Part shown: positions 9,911 through 21,838 of the stretch, piece after piece
Layout of the letters: the number at the start of each line of letters is the position of its first letter
How positions within the stretch are numbered: the first letter of the stretch is position 1
NCBI RefSeq assembly: GCF_040958095.1
Contig: NC_091230.1
Coordinates: forward strand, 6,581,926 to 6,645,925
Direction: 5' to 3'
DNA: 64,000 bases
Origin: Procambarus clarkii
Taxonomy: Eukaryota > Arthropoda > Malacostraca > Decapoda > Cambaridae
Made by a program: the position numbers and the translations under genes
Notes under the pieces: generated by a model
What the model saw: only the letters and a program-made list of their open reading frames with translations
What the model was told of the DNA's origin: nothing
The model's database searches: none

Positions 9911-11502
9911 TGTGGGACATTTGGGGCTTGACTCTAATTATTTAAATATTAATATAGTAAAATTAATTACGAAGGACCACCCACTTTTATAGTAAAAGAG
10001 GGAAACTGAGAAAATATGATCATTGGAAAATTCTAGATGAACCAGTAACTATGGATAAAATACTAGAGAATATGATCATTGAAATAGTTAATGGGCTGTA
10101 TAATTAAATGAATCAAAGCCTCAAACACCTACATTGGGGGGGTATTACTGGAACTCAGTACGTCCAGGAACTAGTGTGGTTCGTTCACTAATCCAATGTA
10201 TAATAATCTAATCCTATGAATACTTATGAAATCATTATCGTTATCATTAAGGGGAACATAGATTATAAATATGTATAATAATAATTATAATAAACACATG
10301 TTAATCCAATGAACAGAGTTCTGCATGTAAAAGAGTACAGATAATAAATTCGAGGAATACCAAAGGAATCTTAGCTTAATGACGATTCCTTAGAAGTTAG
10401 TCACGAGGCTTCCTCTGATTCTCCTGGACTCGTCATGGAACACTGGGAGTTGATTAACATGGGAAATGACAGCTCGGAGAATTCTTCACACATGCTGCAA
10501 AACAATTGTTTCCAGTAGCAACAGATTAAACTACTGGATTTCTATGTTCAATAAATGGATATTAATAATAAGAGAAAGATAATGACCTGTGATTTTTTGT
10601 TGTTATACGTCGTCACGACAAGCTACCCAGCTATAAACCCGCCCCTGATCTGATGCATCAAACAAGGATAAGGTACTTAGCTAATATGGGCATTGTGTAA
10701 GTTAAGGCTTGCCGAAGGTCGCGTCCTAGGCTCTAGACTTGTCTATCCTAGATACTGACGCGCTCCACTGGCCGGTCACATGGAGTTACATAGAACCAAA
10801 TTTAACAGGTTCCGTAAATGACACTGACACCAAGTGAAGGTATTGTCTGCAAGGTTCTTCACACCTCACAGTGGCGACTTTCTTCTGGAGATTTGATAGC
10901 GTTTACCCTGGTGGCTGGGTAATGGCGTCTCGTGAGCACCACGTGAACACGTCTACTCGTGAGCGTTTCGCTCCGCGTCCCGCGTTTGTTAAACAAATTA
11001 TTTATTATGGATATTGTCATTTCTTGCAGTTGTGCTTGAAATGCTCGGATTAGGACGGGTTTATTATTTGGAGGAGTTAAATATTATTATTTGTCCGTTT
11101 TATGATAGTAAACGAACAATGGAGAAGAATTATAATCTCTCCAGGGCATTCACGCGTGACGTTAATTTTATTACTAGATAACAGCTATAACTATAAACGC
11201 TCTATTTGGCTTTAGTTGGAGATCAGTTTATCTGTAATTAATTATCACACAGAACACCGTTGTTTATGGAGAATCAAATTCAATTCTCAGGCACATTGGA
11301 TATAAATGTGTTTATTACAATGGAATCTGACGCAATACTGGCGTCGGGTGACGTAAGAATTCTTGCCTTACTGTACAGATGTAATTATTAGTACATGTGA
11401 ACTCTACGTTGGGTTAATTTTAATCACTACAATGATTAGTAGAATTAGTAGTAATTAATGAGAATACAACAGTGTTGTAATTAGTGTTGGAAATTTCCAA
11501 CA
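9911..11502 (-). repeat. BEL/Pao 5' LTR (right on the plus strand)
   Basis: 1592 bp, TG...CA, pair of 1252-2876. Lacks 3 bp and about 29 bp relative to its partner. The perfect 18-bp palindrome recurs at 11485-11502. Confidence 0.93.
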
Positions 11503-11507
11503 GCGGT
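11503..11507. repeat. Target-site duplication GCGGT, right copy
   Basis: Exact copy of 1247-1251, directly after the CA of the right LTR. Confidence 0.9.
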
Positions 11508-12480
11508 TTCAACTGTGGTGTTGGCGGATGTTAGCTCAGCGGATGACACCGCCGGTGTGTGGGGGGGGGGGGCCCTGTATTCACCTAGTTGATGCAGAGT
11601 TTGGGCTCTGTTCTTTCAGCCTGCCTCTCAACTGTCAATCAATCAACTGTTAGTAACTACTAACTATTTTTGGTTATCTTTTTCCCCTCACATACACACA
11701 CACACACCCAGGAAGTAGCCTGTAACAGCTGTTTAACTCCCAGGTACCTATTTACTGCTAGGTAACAGGAACATCAGGGTGAAAGAAACTCTGCTCATTG
11801 TTTCTCGCTGGCACCGGGATCCGAACCACCGACCACAGGATTAGGTGACAAGCACGCTGTCCACTCAGCCACCGGCACCCTCTGTGATGCCTCCTGTGGG
11901 CTCCCCGGAATGGGAGGTGGTGCCCCCCTCCTGCGGTGTCTGGTGAGGTCTGTGATCTAGTGATGGTCCTCAAAGAGGATGTGTGCCGGGTAAGCTGTGC
12001 CTGCGCCCCGTTGTGAAGCACCTGCATGTGTTGCCCCCCCTCCCCTTGTGGTTTCCAACCATGTGCCAGAGCTTCCTGTACGTCTAACTCCTGTGGTATC
12101 TCCCTCCGTGGTGCCGCCTCCTTCTAGGGGGCCGGTCACCTCGTCGGGGAGCACTGTTCTGTTGGATGTTGTGGGGTCGGGCCCCAGTGTGTGTGTGTGG
12201 GGGGGGGGGGCTGGTGTTCGGCCATCCGTTGACTCGTCCCCCATGTGGGTGCCTAGCGTGCAGGCTCTCATTTCTGATGTTCCGGGTAATATGCCGCTTC
12301 CAAAGATATCGCCGGGCGGTCAGGTCCCCGTGCTTTGGGAAGCATATTGTTTACGGCTTCCGAAGGACCGGTTTTCGTATAAATATGGGTAGGCGGTGTG
12401 TTCTTGTCCTTGTTTTTTGTTCTTGGCAAGGTAACTGTCAGTCACCTTCTGAGTATTTCTGTTCATATCACTGAACATGT
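11508..12480 (+). pseudogene. Continuation of the interrupted gag-like ORF1, Pro/Val-rich tail
   Basis: Beyond the right LTR the host element continues. A SINE-1 copy fills 11580-11880. From 11997 to 12390 a frame gives a Pro/Val/Ser-rich tail ending in a short basic/aromatic segment. Its composition matches the tail before 1251, so I read it as the same ORF1 beyond the insertion. G-runs at 11561-11572 and 12199-12210 break the frame. Function: probably the RNA-binding ORF1 of a retroelement, now dead. Confidence 0.4.
11580..11880 (-). mobile_element. SINE-1, tRNA-derived, copy a
   Basis: On the minus strand the head resembles a tRNA gene. The A box reads TGGCTGAGTGG (11861-11871) and the B box reads GGTTCGGATCC (11817-11827). 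A central unique part follows (about 11640-11810). The 3' tail at 11580-11635 matches the LINE-A 3' end (ttgattgacagttgagaggc...). It is inserted in the gag-like ORF1 remnant. No clear target duplication. Confidence 0.82.
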
Positions 12481-12777
12481 TCTTTTATATGTCCTGTGTG
12501 TTTGTATTTGTTGCGTGACTGTCTTTTATGTATAGTGTGTTTGATTTTGTGTCTATGTATTTTCTTTATATGTGTCTTTGTTGCGCTGTTCTTGTGTATT
12601 TCTGTGTTTTCTGGTGTTTGTGTTAGGGTTGGTTTGGGGATTATTCTTCAGTTCCTTTGTTAATTTGGTTGTTGATTTGTGTTTTTTTTATATAATGGTT
12701 TTCATTGTATTTATGTAGCATGATTTCGCGTGTAAATGTAAAAAAAAGGCTGTTGTTGACAAAAATACAATGCAGGA
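12481..12777. other. T/G-rich stretch without recognisable gene
   Basis: Strongly T/G-rich on plus (many TGTGTTTG-like words). It could be the 3' UTR of the gag-bearing element, but I see no tail or terminal repeat that would prove it. Confidence 0.4.
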
Positions 12778-15085
12778 ACGTGTGTTACTTACCGTCACAC
12801 TCCTGCAGTATGCGTGTTACTGTCACTCGCCTGTGCCATGTGTGTGTTACTGACCGTCACACTTCTGCACCATGTGTGTTACTGTCACTCGCCTGTACCA
12901 TGTGTGTGTTACTGACCGTCACACTCCTGCACCATGTGTGTTACTGTCACTCGCCTGTACCATGTGTGTGTTACTGACCGTCACACTCCTGCACCATGTG
13001 TGTTACTGTCACTCGCCTATACCATGTGTGTGTTACTGACCGTCACACTCCTGCACCATGTGTGTTACTGTCACTCGCCTATACCATGTGTGTGTTACTG
13101 ACCGTCACACTCCTGCACCATGTATCACTGACCGTCACACTCCTGCACCATGTGTGTTACTGACTGTCACACTCCTGTACCATGTGTGTTACTGACCGTC
13201 ACGCTCCTGCACCATGTGTGTTACTGACCGTCACGCTCCTGCACCATGTGTGTTACTGACCGTCACGCTCCTGCACCATGTATGTTACTGACCGTCACGC
13301 TCCTGCACCATGTGTGTTATTGACCGTCATGCTCCTGCACCATGTGTGTTACTGACCGTCACGCTCCTGCACCATGTGTGTTACTGACCGTCACACTCCT
13401 GCACCATGTGTGTTACTGACCGTCACACTCCTGCACCATGTGTTCTACTGTCACTCGCCTATACCATGTGTGTGTTACTGACCGTCACACTTCTGCACCA
13501 TGTGTGTGTTACTGACCGTCACACTCCTGCACCATGTGTGTTACTGACCGTCACACTCCTGCACCATGTGTCTTACAGACCGTCACACTCCTGCACTATG
13601 TGTGTTACTGACCGTAACACTCCTGCACCATGTGTGTTACTGACCGTCACACTCCTGCACCATGTGTGTTACTGTCACTAGCCTATACCATGTGTGTGTT
13701 ACTGACCGTCACACTCCTGCACCATGTGTGTCAATGACCGTCACACTCCTGCACCATGTGTGTCAATGACCGTCACACTCCTGCACCATGTGTGTTACAG
13801 ACCGTCACACTCCTGCACCATGTGTGTCAATGACCGTCACACTCCTGCACCATGTGTGTTACAGACCGTCACACTCCTGCACAATGTGTGTTACTAACCG
13901 TCACGCTCCTGCACCATGTGTGTTACTGACCATCACACTCCTGCACCATGTGTGTTACTGACCGTCACACTCCTGCACCATGTGTGTTACTGACCGTCAC
14001 ACTCCTCCACCATGTGTGTTACTGACCGTCACACTCCTGCACCATGTGTGTTACTGACCGTCACACTCCTGCACCATGTGTGTTACTGACCGTCACACTC
14101 CTGCACCATGTGTGTTACTGACCGTCACACTCCTGCACCATGTGTGTTACTGACCGTCACACTCCTGCACCATGTGTGTTACTGACCGTCACACTGCTGC
14201 CCCATGTGTGTTACTGACCGTCACACTCCTGCACCATGTGTGTTACTGACCGTCACGCTCCTGCACCATGTGTGTGTTACTGACCGTCACACTCCTGCAC
14301 TATGTGTGTCAATGACCGTCACACTCCTGCACCATGTGTGTTACTGACCGTCACACTCCTGCACCATATGTGTAACTGACCGTCACACTCCTGCACCATG
14401 TGTGTTACTGACCGTCACACTCCTGCACCATGTGTGTTACTGACCGTCACACTCCTCCACCATGTGTGTTACTGACCGTCACACTCCTGCACCATGTGTG
14501 TTACTGACCGTCACGCTCCTGCACCATGTGTGTTACTGACCGTCACACTCCTCCACCATGTGTGTTACTGGCCGTCACGCTCCTGCACCATGTGTGTTAC
14601 TGACCGTCACGCTCCTGCACCATGTGTGTTACAGACCGTCACACTCCTGCACCATGTGTGTTACTGGCCGTCACGCTCCTGCACCATGTGTGTTACTGAC
14701 CGTCACACTCCTGCACCATGTGTGTTACTGACCGTCACGCTCCTGCACCATGTGTGTTACTGACCGTCACGCTCCTACACCATGTGTGTTACAGACCGTC
14801 ACGCTCCTGCACCATGTGTGTTACTGACCGTCACGCTCCTGCACCATGTGTGTTACTGACTGTCACACTCCTGCACCATGTGTGTTACTGACCGTCACGC
14901 TCCTGCACCATGTGTGTTACTGTCACTCGCCTATACCATATGTGTGTTACTGACCGTCACACTCCTGCACCATGTGTGTCAATGACCGTCACACTCCTGC
15001 ACCATGTGTGTTACTGACCGTCACACTTCTGCACCATGTGTGTTACTGACCGTCACACTCCTGTACCATGTGTGTTCTGCACCTA
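12778..15085 (+). repeat. Minisatellite, 32-bp unit, about 72 copies
   Basis: Unit ttactgaccgtcacactcc followed by tgcaccatgtgtg. The spacing between successive units is 32 bp (for example 14051 to 14083). In the first part (12830-13110) units alternate with a variant (tgtcactcgcctgtacc) to give a 62-bp higher-order unit. The same variant returns near 13450, 13670 and 14920. Recurrent variants include cacgctcc, tcaatgacc and acagacc. Since 32 is not a multiple of 3, every frame cycles through the unit; the predicted peptides are not genes. Confidence 0.95.
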
Positions 15086-15399
15086 CTTGATATATATTTA
15101 TAGTAATATTTCTGCTGTGATGGTTGTCTTATAACCATCTTCATTTTCGGCTCAGTATATCTTTGCAAGCTTTCCTGTCGTCTGAAACCGGCACGCACAG
15201 CTCGCTTGATCCAGTAATTGGTTTCACACAATACAGTGACTGTCGAGATCAAATGTCTTCGTGGATTATTGTTATCCACAAACCATATACTTGCAGGATA
15301 AAAGCGTAACTAATAAAAATTGTTATAAATTCTCAAAATCAATTTGCAATATAGTATTGAACTGACATAAGTATTCACTCTATATTATGCCTTTGCAAA
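15086..15399. other. Unassigned A/T-rich DNA
   Basis: No coding frame with protein character and no repeat found. Short frames at 15043-15309 overlap on both strands and look like chance. Confidence 0.4.
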
Positions 15400-15655
15400 T
15401 AGGCTCTAGCGTAAATTGGTTGGTAACGGGTTAGCATATATCAGATGTGACGTATATCACCGATATGTTAATGATGCCAATTTGAGACTCGTATGTGTGC
15501 TGTCTATCCCAGTGAGATACATTGCCCGAAACTCTATGCGTACTTTAGGTATTGTATGTATTAGCTCTATCATTAAATCCAACATTATGTTTGTAACTCA
15601 TCTTCAATGTATGTATCTTTACCTGAATAAAAAAATCTAATCTAATCTAATCTAA
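15400..15655 (+). mobile_element. Probable 3' end of a LINE, with ATCTA-type tail
   Basis: A non-coding stretch ends in gaataaaaaaatctaatctaatctaatctaa. An AATAAA-like signal followed by a short 5-bp tandem tail (tctaa) is typical of CR1-like LINE 3' ends. No reverse transcriptase is attached, so this would be a heavily 5'-truncated copy. Family not proven. Confidence 0.4.
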
Positions 15656-16120
15656 TTAGTTGTAACATGAACATCGAGCACTTCACCGTGATGTTCATCT
15701 CCTAGAGAGCAGTGTTCACACCCTGCGAGTGTCATCGGAATGATGGCATCATCAATTATAGATGCATCCAGAACTGAAACGAACCGTTAGCAATTGCGTC
15801 TCTCCAGAAATGAATAACTTGCACGACAAATACAGTCAATCACAAAACATTTAAGTTACCAACTACACCAGTGATAGTCTTTATTGCTTACAAATGAGGC
15901 CATATATATTATGTCAATAAAGAATGTCGTAAAATAAAATGTGAACCGTGTCATTGTTGATTTATATATTTTCACAACAAATATTTATATCATAATTTTC
16001 CTTGACTAAGCAAGAATGGTCGTTTTCACTCCATTGTCCGAACGTAGAAATACACAAGGGGGGGGGGGGATTTACCCAGACAAAACCGGACATTTCGTCT
16101 TTTAAGTTAGGAGGAGGCGT
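15656..16120. other. Unassigned DNA with a poly-G tract
   Basis: No gene or repeat recognised. A run of G lies at about 16060-16069. Confidence 0.4.
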
Positions 16121-16123
16121 CTG

Positions 16124-16652
16124 TGTTCACAGCCACAGAGACAGAGGTGTCTGTGGTCACAATCACAGTGACAGAGGTGTCTGTGGTCACAGACACAGTG
16201 ACAGAGGTGTCTGTGGTCACAGCCACAGTGACAGAGGTGTCTGTGGTCACAGCCACAGTGACAGAGGTGTCTGTGGTCCCAGCCACAGTGACAGAGGTGT
16301 CTGTGGTCACAGCCACAGTGACAGAGGTGTCTGTGGTCCCAGCCACAGAGACAGAGGTGTCTGTGGTCCCAGCCACAGTGACAGAGGTGTCTGTGGTCAC
16401 AGCCACAGTGACAGAGGTGTCTGTGGTCCCAGCCACAGTGACAGAGGTGTCTGTGGTCACAGCCACAGTGACAGAGGTGTCTGTGGTCCCAGCCACAGAG
16501 ACAGAGGTGTCTGTGGTCACAATCACAGTGACAGAGGTGTCTGTGGTCACAGCCACAGTGACAGAGGTGTCTGTGGTCCCAGCCACAGAGACAGAGGTGT
16601 CTGTGGTCGCAATCACAGTGACAGAGGTGTCTGTGGTCACAGTGACAGTGTA
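16124..16652 (+). repeat. Minisatellite, 30-bp unit, about 17 copies
   Basis: Unit acagaggtgtctgtggtcac + agccacagtg. Because 30 is a multiple of 3, long open frames run through it on both strands: 282 and 176 residues on plus, 177 on minus. These are artefacts of the repeat. Unit variants alternate (ggtcac/ggtccc, agtg/agag, agcc/aatc). Confidence 0.95.
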
Positions 16653-16954
16653 ACGCTACTCAACTTCTCTAACAATCTGCACCACCCACACAACCCACCC
16701 AGCTTCACCCTTCATCCGCTCACCATCACCACCCAGCAACACTCACAACCCCCCAACATAGCCATACCCATCACTCGTAGCCACATCCTCCCCACCCAGC
16801 CACACCCCCTCCACCCAGCCTCACCCATCATTCGTAGGCACACCCATTAACACCCACACCCAAGGACAAGAGATAACAGATGGCCGGAATTAAACAACAT
16901 TAGGAAGAATTAAGATAAAGTAGAAGAGGTAAGGCGAGGCACAACAAAAAACAA
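16653..16954. other. C/A-rich low-complexity region
   Basis: Cacc/ccacc-rich irregular repeats to about 16865, then ordinary A/T-rich DNA. No gene seen. Confidence 0.5.
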
Positions 16955-17734
16955 CTGTTCAACATTTTCACACACATTAAATTCTATAAAAGAGGCACTA
17001 CATGGTGTGGGTGATGGAAAATCATGCTTAACAAACTTGACTGAATTCTTTTACAGGTTCACCAATGTAAGGACTGGTGGACTGCATCTTCATAGACTGC
17101 CAGAAAGTAATGGACTCCAGAAACTAATACACAAGGTGGAGAGACAAGCGGGGATAAGATGAATGTCGCTGGACTGGGTAAAATAGTACCTGACAGACAG
17201 AAAACAAAGGGATCATAATCACAGAGAAAATGTCAGACTGGTAAGACGTGAACTTTGATGTACCACATGGCTCTCTCTCTGAACCGTTGGTCTTTTAATG
17301 TGTAAATGACTTGCCAGAGGAAGTGAGCTCGTACATGTCACTGTACACTAATGAGACCAAATTAATATTGGATGCTGCAAGAAGACCTTGACACACTTCA
17401 CGAGTCGGCAGATAAATGGTTGTTCAACGTTAATCCAAATAAGTGTAAAGTAATGTATATGGATATAAGTGATAGGAGACATGAAGGTAATTACAGCACA
17501 AGGGGAAGGCAAGTACAAGACACAATAAGAGAAAACAACCTGGGAGTTGACACAACCCCAACATTAGCACCAGAGGCTCATGTGAGCAGGATAACATCAG
17601 CAGCGGAGGAGACGTAGGAAACATAAAAACATCATATAAACAAGGAGACGTCCAACACACTGCCTATGTGAGACCATCACTGGAGTATGCAGCACCAGCA
17701 CGGAAGCTGCACCTCTTGAAGAAGAAACGTAACC
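16955..17734 (+). pseudogene. LINE-A copy a, old reverse-transcriptase remnant
   Basis: Disjointed plus-strand pieces resemble the LINE-A RT seen better at 20389-21520. They include a segment equivalent to DC-KAFDTVPH (about 17080-17140), DVPHGSLSEPLVF in place of GVPQGSVLGPILF (17258-17300), and LQEDLDTLHESADKWLFNVNPNKC (from 17372). NNLGVD and EYAAPA follow. The catalytic FADD position reads YTNE, so this copy was long ago inactive. It has many stops and is the most decayed LINE-A piece in the window. It ends at LEK, where the 42-bp minisatellite begins. Confidence 0.65.
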
Positions 17735-18480
17735 TTGAGAAAGGTGAGGAAACTCTCCCTCACAACACCCAGCAGTGTGAACAAGGTGAGGCAACTCTCC
17801 CTCGCAACACCCAGCAGTGTGAACAAGGTGAGGCAACTCTCCCTCACAACACCCAGCAGTGTGAACAAGGTGAGGCAACTCTCCCTCACAACACCCAGCA
17901 GTGTGAACAAGGTGAGGCAACTCTCCCTCACAACATCCAGCAGTGTGAACAAGGTGAGGCAACTCTCCCTCACAACACCCAGCAGTGTGAACAAGGTGAG
18001 GCAACTCTCCCTCACAACACCCAGCAGTGTGAACAAGGTGAGGCAACTCTCCCTCACAACACCCAGCAGTGTGAACAAGGTGAGGCAACTCTCCCTCACA
18101 ACACCCAGCAGTGTGAACAAGGTGAGGCAACTCTCCCTCACAACACCCAGCAGTGTGAACAAGGTGAGGCAACTCTCCCTCACAACACCCAGGAGTGAGA
18201 ACAAGGTGAGGCAACTCTCCCTCACAACACCCAGCAGTGTGAACAAGGTGAGGCAACTCTCCCTCGCAACACCCAGCAGTGTGAACAAGGTGAGGCAACT
18301 CTCCCTCACAACACCCAGGAGTGAGAACAAGGTGAGGCAACTCTCCCTCACAACACCCAGCAGTGTGAACAAGGTGAGGCAACTCTCCCTCACAACACCC
18401 AGCAGTGTGAACAAGGTGAGGCAACTCTCCCTCACAACACCCAGCAGTGTGAACAAGGTGAGGCAACTCTCCCTCACAAT
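17735..18480 (+). repeat. Minisatellite, 42-bp unit, about 17-18 copies
   Basis: Unit gaacaaggtgaggcaactct + ccctcacaacacccagcagtgt; spacing 42 bp (17821 to 17863). A 42-bp period keeps all frames open, so predicted proteins of 176-312 residues on both strands are artefacts. It starts exactly where the LINE-A remnant reads LEK, so it appears to have grown inside LINE sequence. Confidence 0.95.
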
Positions 18481-18769
18481 CTAAGAGGAGAGAAAAAAAC
18501 AGAAGGGAAATATTGGAATACATGGAAGAGGTCAACGAAGCTAATTTTATCCAGAACTATTAGAGAAAATATAACGAAAACTTTAATGATGAGAAAGGTA
18601 ATGAGCGCGCCAGGTATAAACATATAGGAGGCAGGGATCCAAGAGCTAGATCTCACTCACCGTAGTCACTAATAGGTGAGCACACAACTCCCCCATCTTC
18701 CCCCCCCCCCCCTCAACACACACACACGCACCCACACGCACACATGAGAGTGGGAGGTATGAGCTGGGG
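18481..18769. other. Unassigned DNA with CA-rich and C-run microsatellites
   Basis: No gene. A poly-C run at about 18701-18712 and (CA)n-like sequence at 18717-18745. Confidence 0.4.
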
Positions 18770-19248
18770 AGCGGAGTGGGAATGAGAGGTATGAACTACG
18801 AGGAGAGGCTACGGGAATTAAACCTCACTTCGTTGGAAGACAGAAGAGTTAGGGGGGACATGATCACCACATACAAGATTCTCAAGGGAATTGATAGGGT
18901 TGATAAAGGCAGGCTATTTAACACAAGGGGCACACGCGCTAGGGGACACAGGTGCAAACTGAGTGCCCAAATGAGCCACAGAGATATTAGAAAGAACTTT
19001 TTTAGTGTCAGAGTGGTTGACAAATGGAATGCATTAGGAAGTGATGTTGTGGAGGCTGATTCCATACACAGTTTCAAGTGTAGATATGATAGAGCCCAAT
19101 AGGCTCAGGAATCTGTACACCTGTTGATTGACGGTTGAGAGGCGGGACCAAAGAGCCAGAGCTGAACCCCCGCAAGCACAATTAGATGAGGACAATTAGG
19201 TGAGTACATACACACACGCACACACGCACACAGACACACACACATGGA
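18770..19248 (+). pseudogene. LINE-A copy b, 3' terminal fragment
   Basis: Encodes the last ~105 residues of LINE-A ORF2 (GMNYEERLRELNLTSLEDRR...), including the conserved KNFFSVRVVDKWNALG and the terminal SFKCRYDRA. The stop is at 19100-19102. The 3' UTR (ttgattgacggttgagaggc, then cccccgcaagcacaa) ends in taggtgagtac followed by (CA)n. 5'-truncated, as usual for LINEs copied by target-primed reverse transcription. No stop inside the retained coding part. Confidence 0.85.
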
Positions 19249-19568
19249 TAGATAAAGACAGGCTATTTAACACAAGGGGCACACGCACAAGGGGACACAG
19301 GTGGAAACTGAGTGCCCAAATGAGCCACAGAGATATTAGAAAGAACTTTTTTAGTGTCAGAGTGGTTGACAAATGGAATGCATTAGGAAGTAATGTGGTG
19401 GAGGCTGACTCCATACACAGTTTCAAGTGTAGATATGATAGAGCCCAATTGGCTCAGGAATCTGTACACCTGTTGATTGACGGTTGAGAGGCGGGACCAA
19501 AGAGCCAGAGATCAACCCCCGCAAACACTACTAGGTGAGTACAAATAGGTGAGTACACACCACACACA
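19249..19568 (+). pseudogene. LINE-A copy c, shorter 3' terminal fragment
   Basis: Starts within the same C-terminal region as copy b (RLFNTRGTRTRGHR) and runs through the 3' UTR to a duplicated taggtgagtaca tail and (CA)n. It lies head-to-tail with copy b and is closely similar to it. It could be a separate insertion into the CA tail of copy b, or a tandem duplication. Confidence 0.82.
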
Positions 19569-21838
19569 CGACCACAGTGTACTGAGGTTTGAGTATCTGG
19601 TTGAAGAAGGGTTAAGGAACTCGAAGAGGGGAACTGAAAACAAAAGGCTAGCATTCCGAAAGGGAAACTATGAGAAGATAAGGATATTCCTAACAGATAT
19701 AACATGGGAGACAGAGCTGAGAGGAAAGACGGCCCAAGAAATGATGAACTACATCACGCAGAAGTGCAAGGACGCAGCAAACAAGTTTGTCCCAGTCCAA
19801 AAGAAAAATAACGATATGCAGAAGAGAAACCCATGGTTTAACCAAAGATGTAGGCTAGCTAAGCAACAAAGTAAAAGGGCGTGGAGAAAGTATAGAAATA
19901 ACAGGACACTCGAGAGCAGAGAAAGATATCAGATTGCCAGGAATGAATATGTCAGGTTGAGAAGAGAGGCAGAAAGGCAATATGAAAATGACATTGCAAG
20001 CAAGGCAAAGACTCAACCTAAATTGCTGCACAGCCACATCAGGAGAAAAACAATAGTAAAGGTAATAACTCAGGTAATGAAATTAGGGTAGTGGCAGACA
20101 GATTCACTACAAACGACAAGGAAGTGTGCAAGGAACTGAATAAATTCCAGGAGGTCTTCACATTAGAGCAAAGGGAAGTTCCAGAGATAAGAGAGGGAAT
20201 AGTTAACCAGGAAACACTACAAGAGTTTGAGATTACCAGTGGAGATGTAAGGAAGCTCTTGCTAGAATTGGATGTGACAAAGGTTATAGGCCTGGATGGA
20301 ATCTCCCCATAGATACTAAAGGAAGGAGCAGAAGCACTGTGCCTGCCACTCTCCATAGTGTATAACAAATCACTGGTAACAGGGAGAATTGCCCAAAATT
20401 TGGAAGACTGCTAATTTAGTCCCGATATACAAGAAGGGGGATAGACAGGAGGCCCTGAACTACAGGCCAGTGTCCCTATCTTGCATACCATGCAAGCTGA
20501 TGGAGAAGATTGTACAAACAAAGCTAGTGGAACATCTGGAGGAAAAGAACTTTGTAACACAGCATCGACATGGGTTCAGGGATGGCGAGTCCTGCCTCAC
20601 AGAAGTAATTGAATTCTACGACCTGGCTACAAAAATCAGGCAAGAAAGAGAAGGGTGGGCAGACTGCATATTTTTGGAATGCCAGAAAGCCTTTGCCACA
20701 GTACCACACAAGAGGCTAGTGAAAAAGATGGAGATTCAGGCTGGAGTGAAAGGGAAGATACTCCATTGGATAAGGGAGAACTTAGGCAACAGAAGACAGC
20801 AAGTCACTGTGAGGGGTGAGGTCTCAGATTGACGAGACGTCACCAGTGGAGTTCCGCAGGGGTCAGTCCTTGGACCTATACTGTTTCTGATATATGCAAA
20901 TGATCTCCCAGGGGGTATAGACTCTTTTCTCTCACTGTTTGCTGATGATGCAAAAATTATGAGGAGGATTGAAACAGAGGAAGATAGTAAGCTGCTACAA
21001 GATGACCTAAACAGACTGAATGAATGGTCCAACAAATGGCTGCTAAAGTTCAACCCGAGAAAGCGCAAATTAATGAAACTAGGCGGTGGAAACAGGAGGC
21101 CAGACATAGGATACAGAATAGGAGATAAAGTACTTCATGAAACGGGCAGAGAGAAAGATCTAGTTGATATCACACCAAACTTGTCTCCTAAAGCCCACAT
21201 AAAAAGAATTACGTCTGTTGCATACGCGAGACTGGCTAACATTAAAACAGCCTTCCGGAACCTGTGTAAGGAATCATTCAGAACCCTGTATAACACATAT
21301 GTAAGACCAAACATGGAGTATGCTGCCCCAGCATGGAGCCCGTACCTTGTCAAGCACAAGACGAAGCTAAAAAAAGTTCAGAGGTATACCAGTAGACTAG
21401 CCCTAGAACTAAGAGGCATGAGTTACGAGGAAAGGCTGCAGGAAATGCACCTCACGACACTGGAAGACAGAAGAGTAAGGAGGAGATATGATCACTACCT
21501 ACAAAATCCTCAGGGGAATTGACAGAGTATACAAGGATAAACCTGTTTAACACTGGTGGTATGCAAGCAAGGGAGCACCGATGGAAACTGAGTACACAAA
21601 AGAGCCCCAGGTACGTTAGAAAAACTTTTTCAGTGTCAGAGAAGTTAACAGGTGGAATGCATTAGGCAGTGATGTGGTGGAGGCTGATTCCATACACAGT
21701 TTCAAATGTAGATATGATAGAGCCCATTAGGCTCAGGAATCTGTACACTAGTTGATTGACAGTTGAGAGGCGGGACAAAAGAGCCAAAGCTCATTCCCCG
21801 CAAGTACAAATAGGCGAGTATACCCACACACACACACA
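19569..21838 (+). pseudogene. LINE-A copy d, ORF2 from end of endonuclease to 3' end
   Basis: The best LINE-A reverse transcriptase here. It opens at HSVLRFEYLVEEG, the end of the endonuclease domain. A basic linker (19549-20090) and the RT N-terminus (20091-20312) follow. Then come KIWKTANLVPIYKKGDRQEALNYRPVSL and ADCIFLECQKAF (20389-20832). GVPQGSVLGP and the catalytic FADDAKI follow a stop near 20832. The C-terminal region ends near 21522. Stops or frameshifts at 20090, 20312, 20832 and 21522 make it dead. Clade: CR1/Jockey group by motif style; subfamily not assignable by eye. The 3' UTR ends in (CA)n at 21822-21838. Confidence 0.88.

Larger units (their letters stand above)
1252..11502 (-). 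mobile_element. BEL/Pao LTR retrotransposon with an SGNH ORF
   Basis: A complete 10.25-kb element with two LTRs and a 5-bp duplication. On the minus strand the order is 5' LTR (9911-11502), primer-binding site, an SGNH-hydrolase-like ORF, gag with a DUF1759-type domain, zinc knuckles, aspartic protease, reverse transcriptase, RNase H, integrase with a DUF5641-type C-terminus, and 3' LTR (1252-2876). Protease-RT-RH-IN order with this gag is diagnostic of BEL/Pao. No env-like ORF is present. The copy is inactive: TAA at 9721-9723, TAA at 7952-7954, a frameshift near 7000-7010, TGA at 6637-6639 and TAG at 4723-4725. The two LTRs are about 99% alike by eye, so the insertion is fairly recent. Confidence 0.93.

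Noticed and set aside
1252-11502. Endogenous retrovirus with envelope gene
   Set aside because: No env-like ORF with signal peptide and transmembrane segment. The extra ORF is SGNH-like and lies upstream of gag.
12778-15085. CRISPR-like repeat array
   Set aside because: Units are directly adjacent without unique spacers, and the context is a eukaryotic minisatellite.
17597-18535. Proteins of 249-312 residues across the 42-bp array
   Set aside because: Same periodicity artefact; both strands are open.
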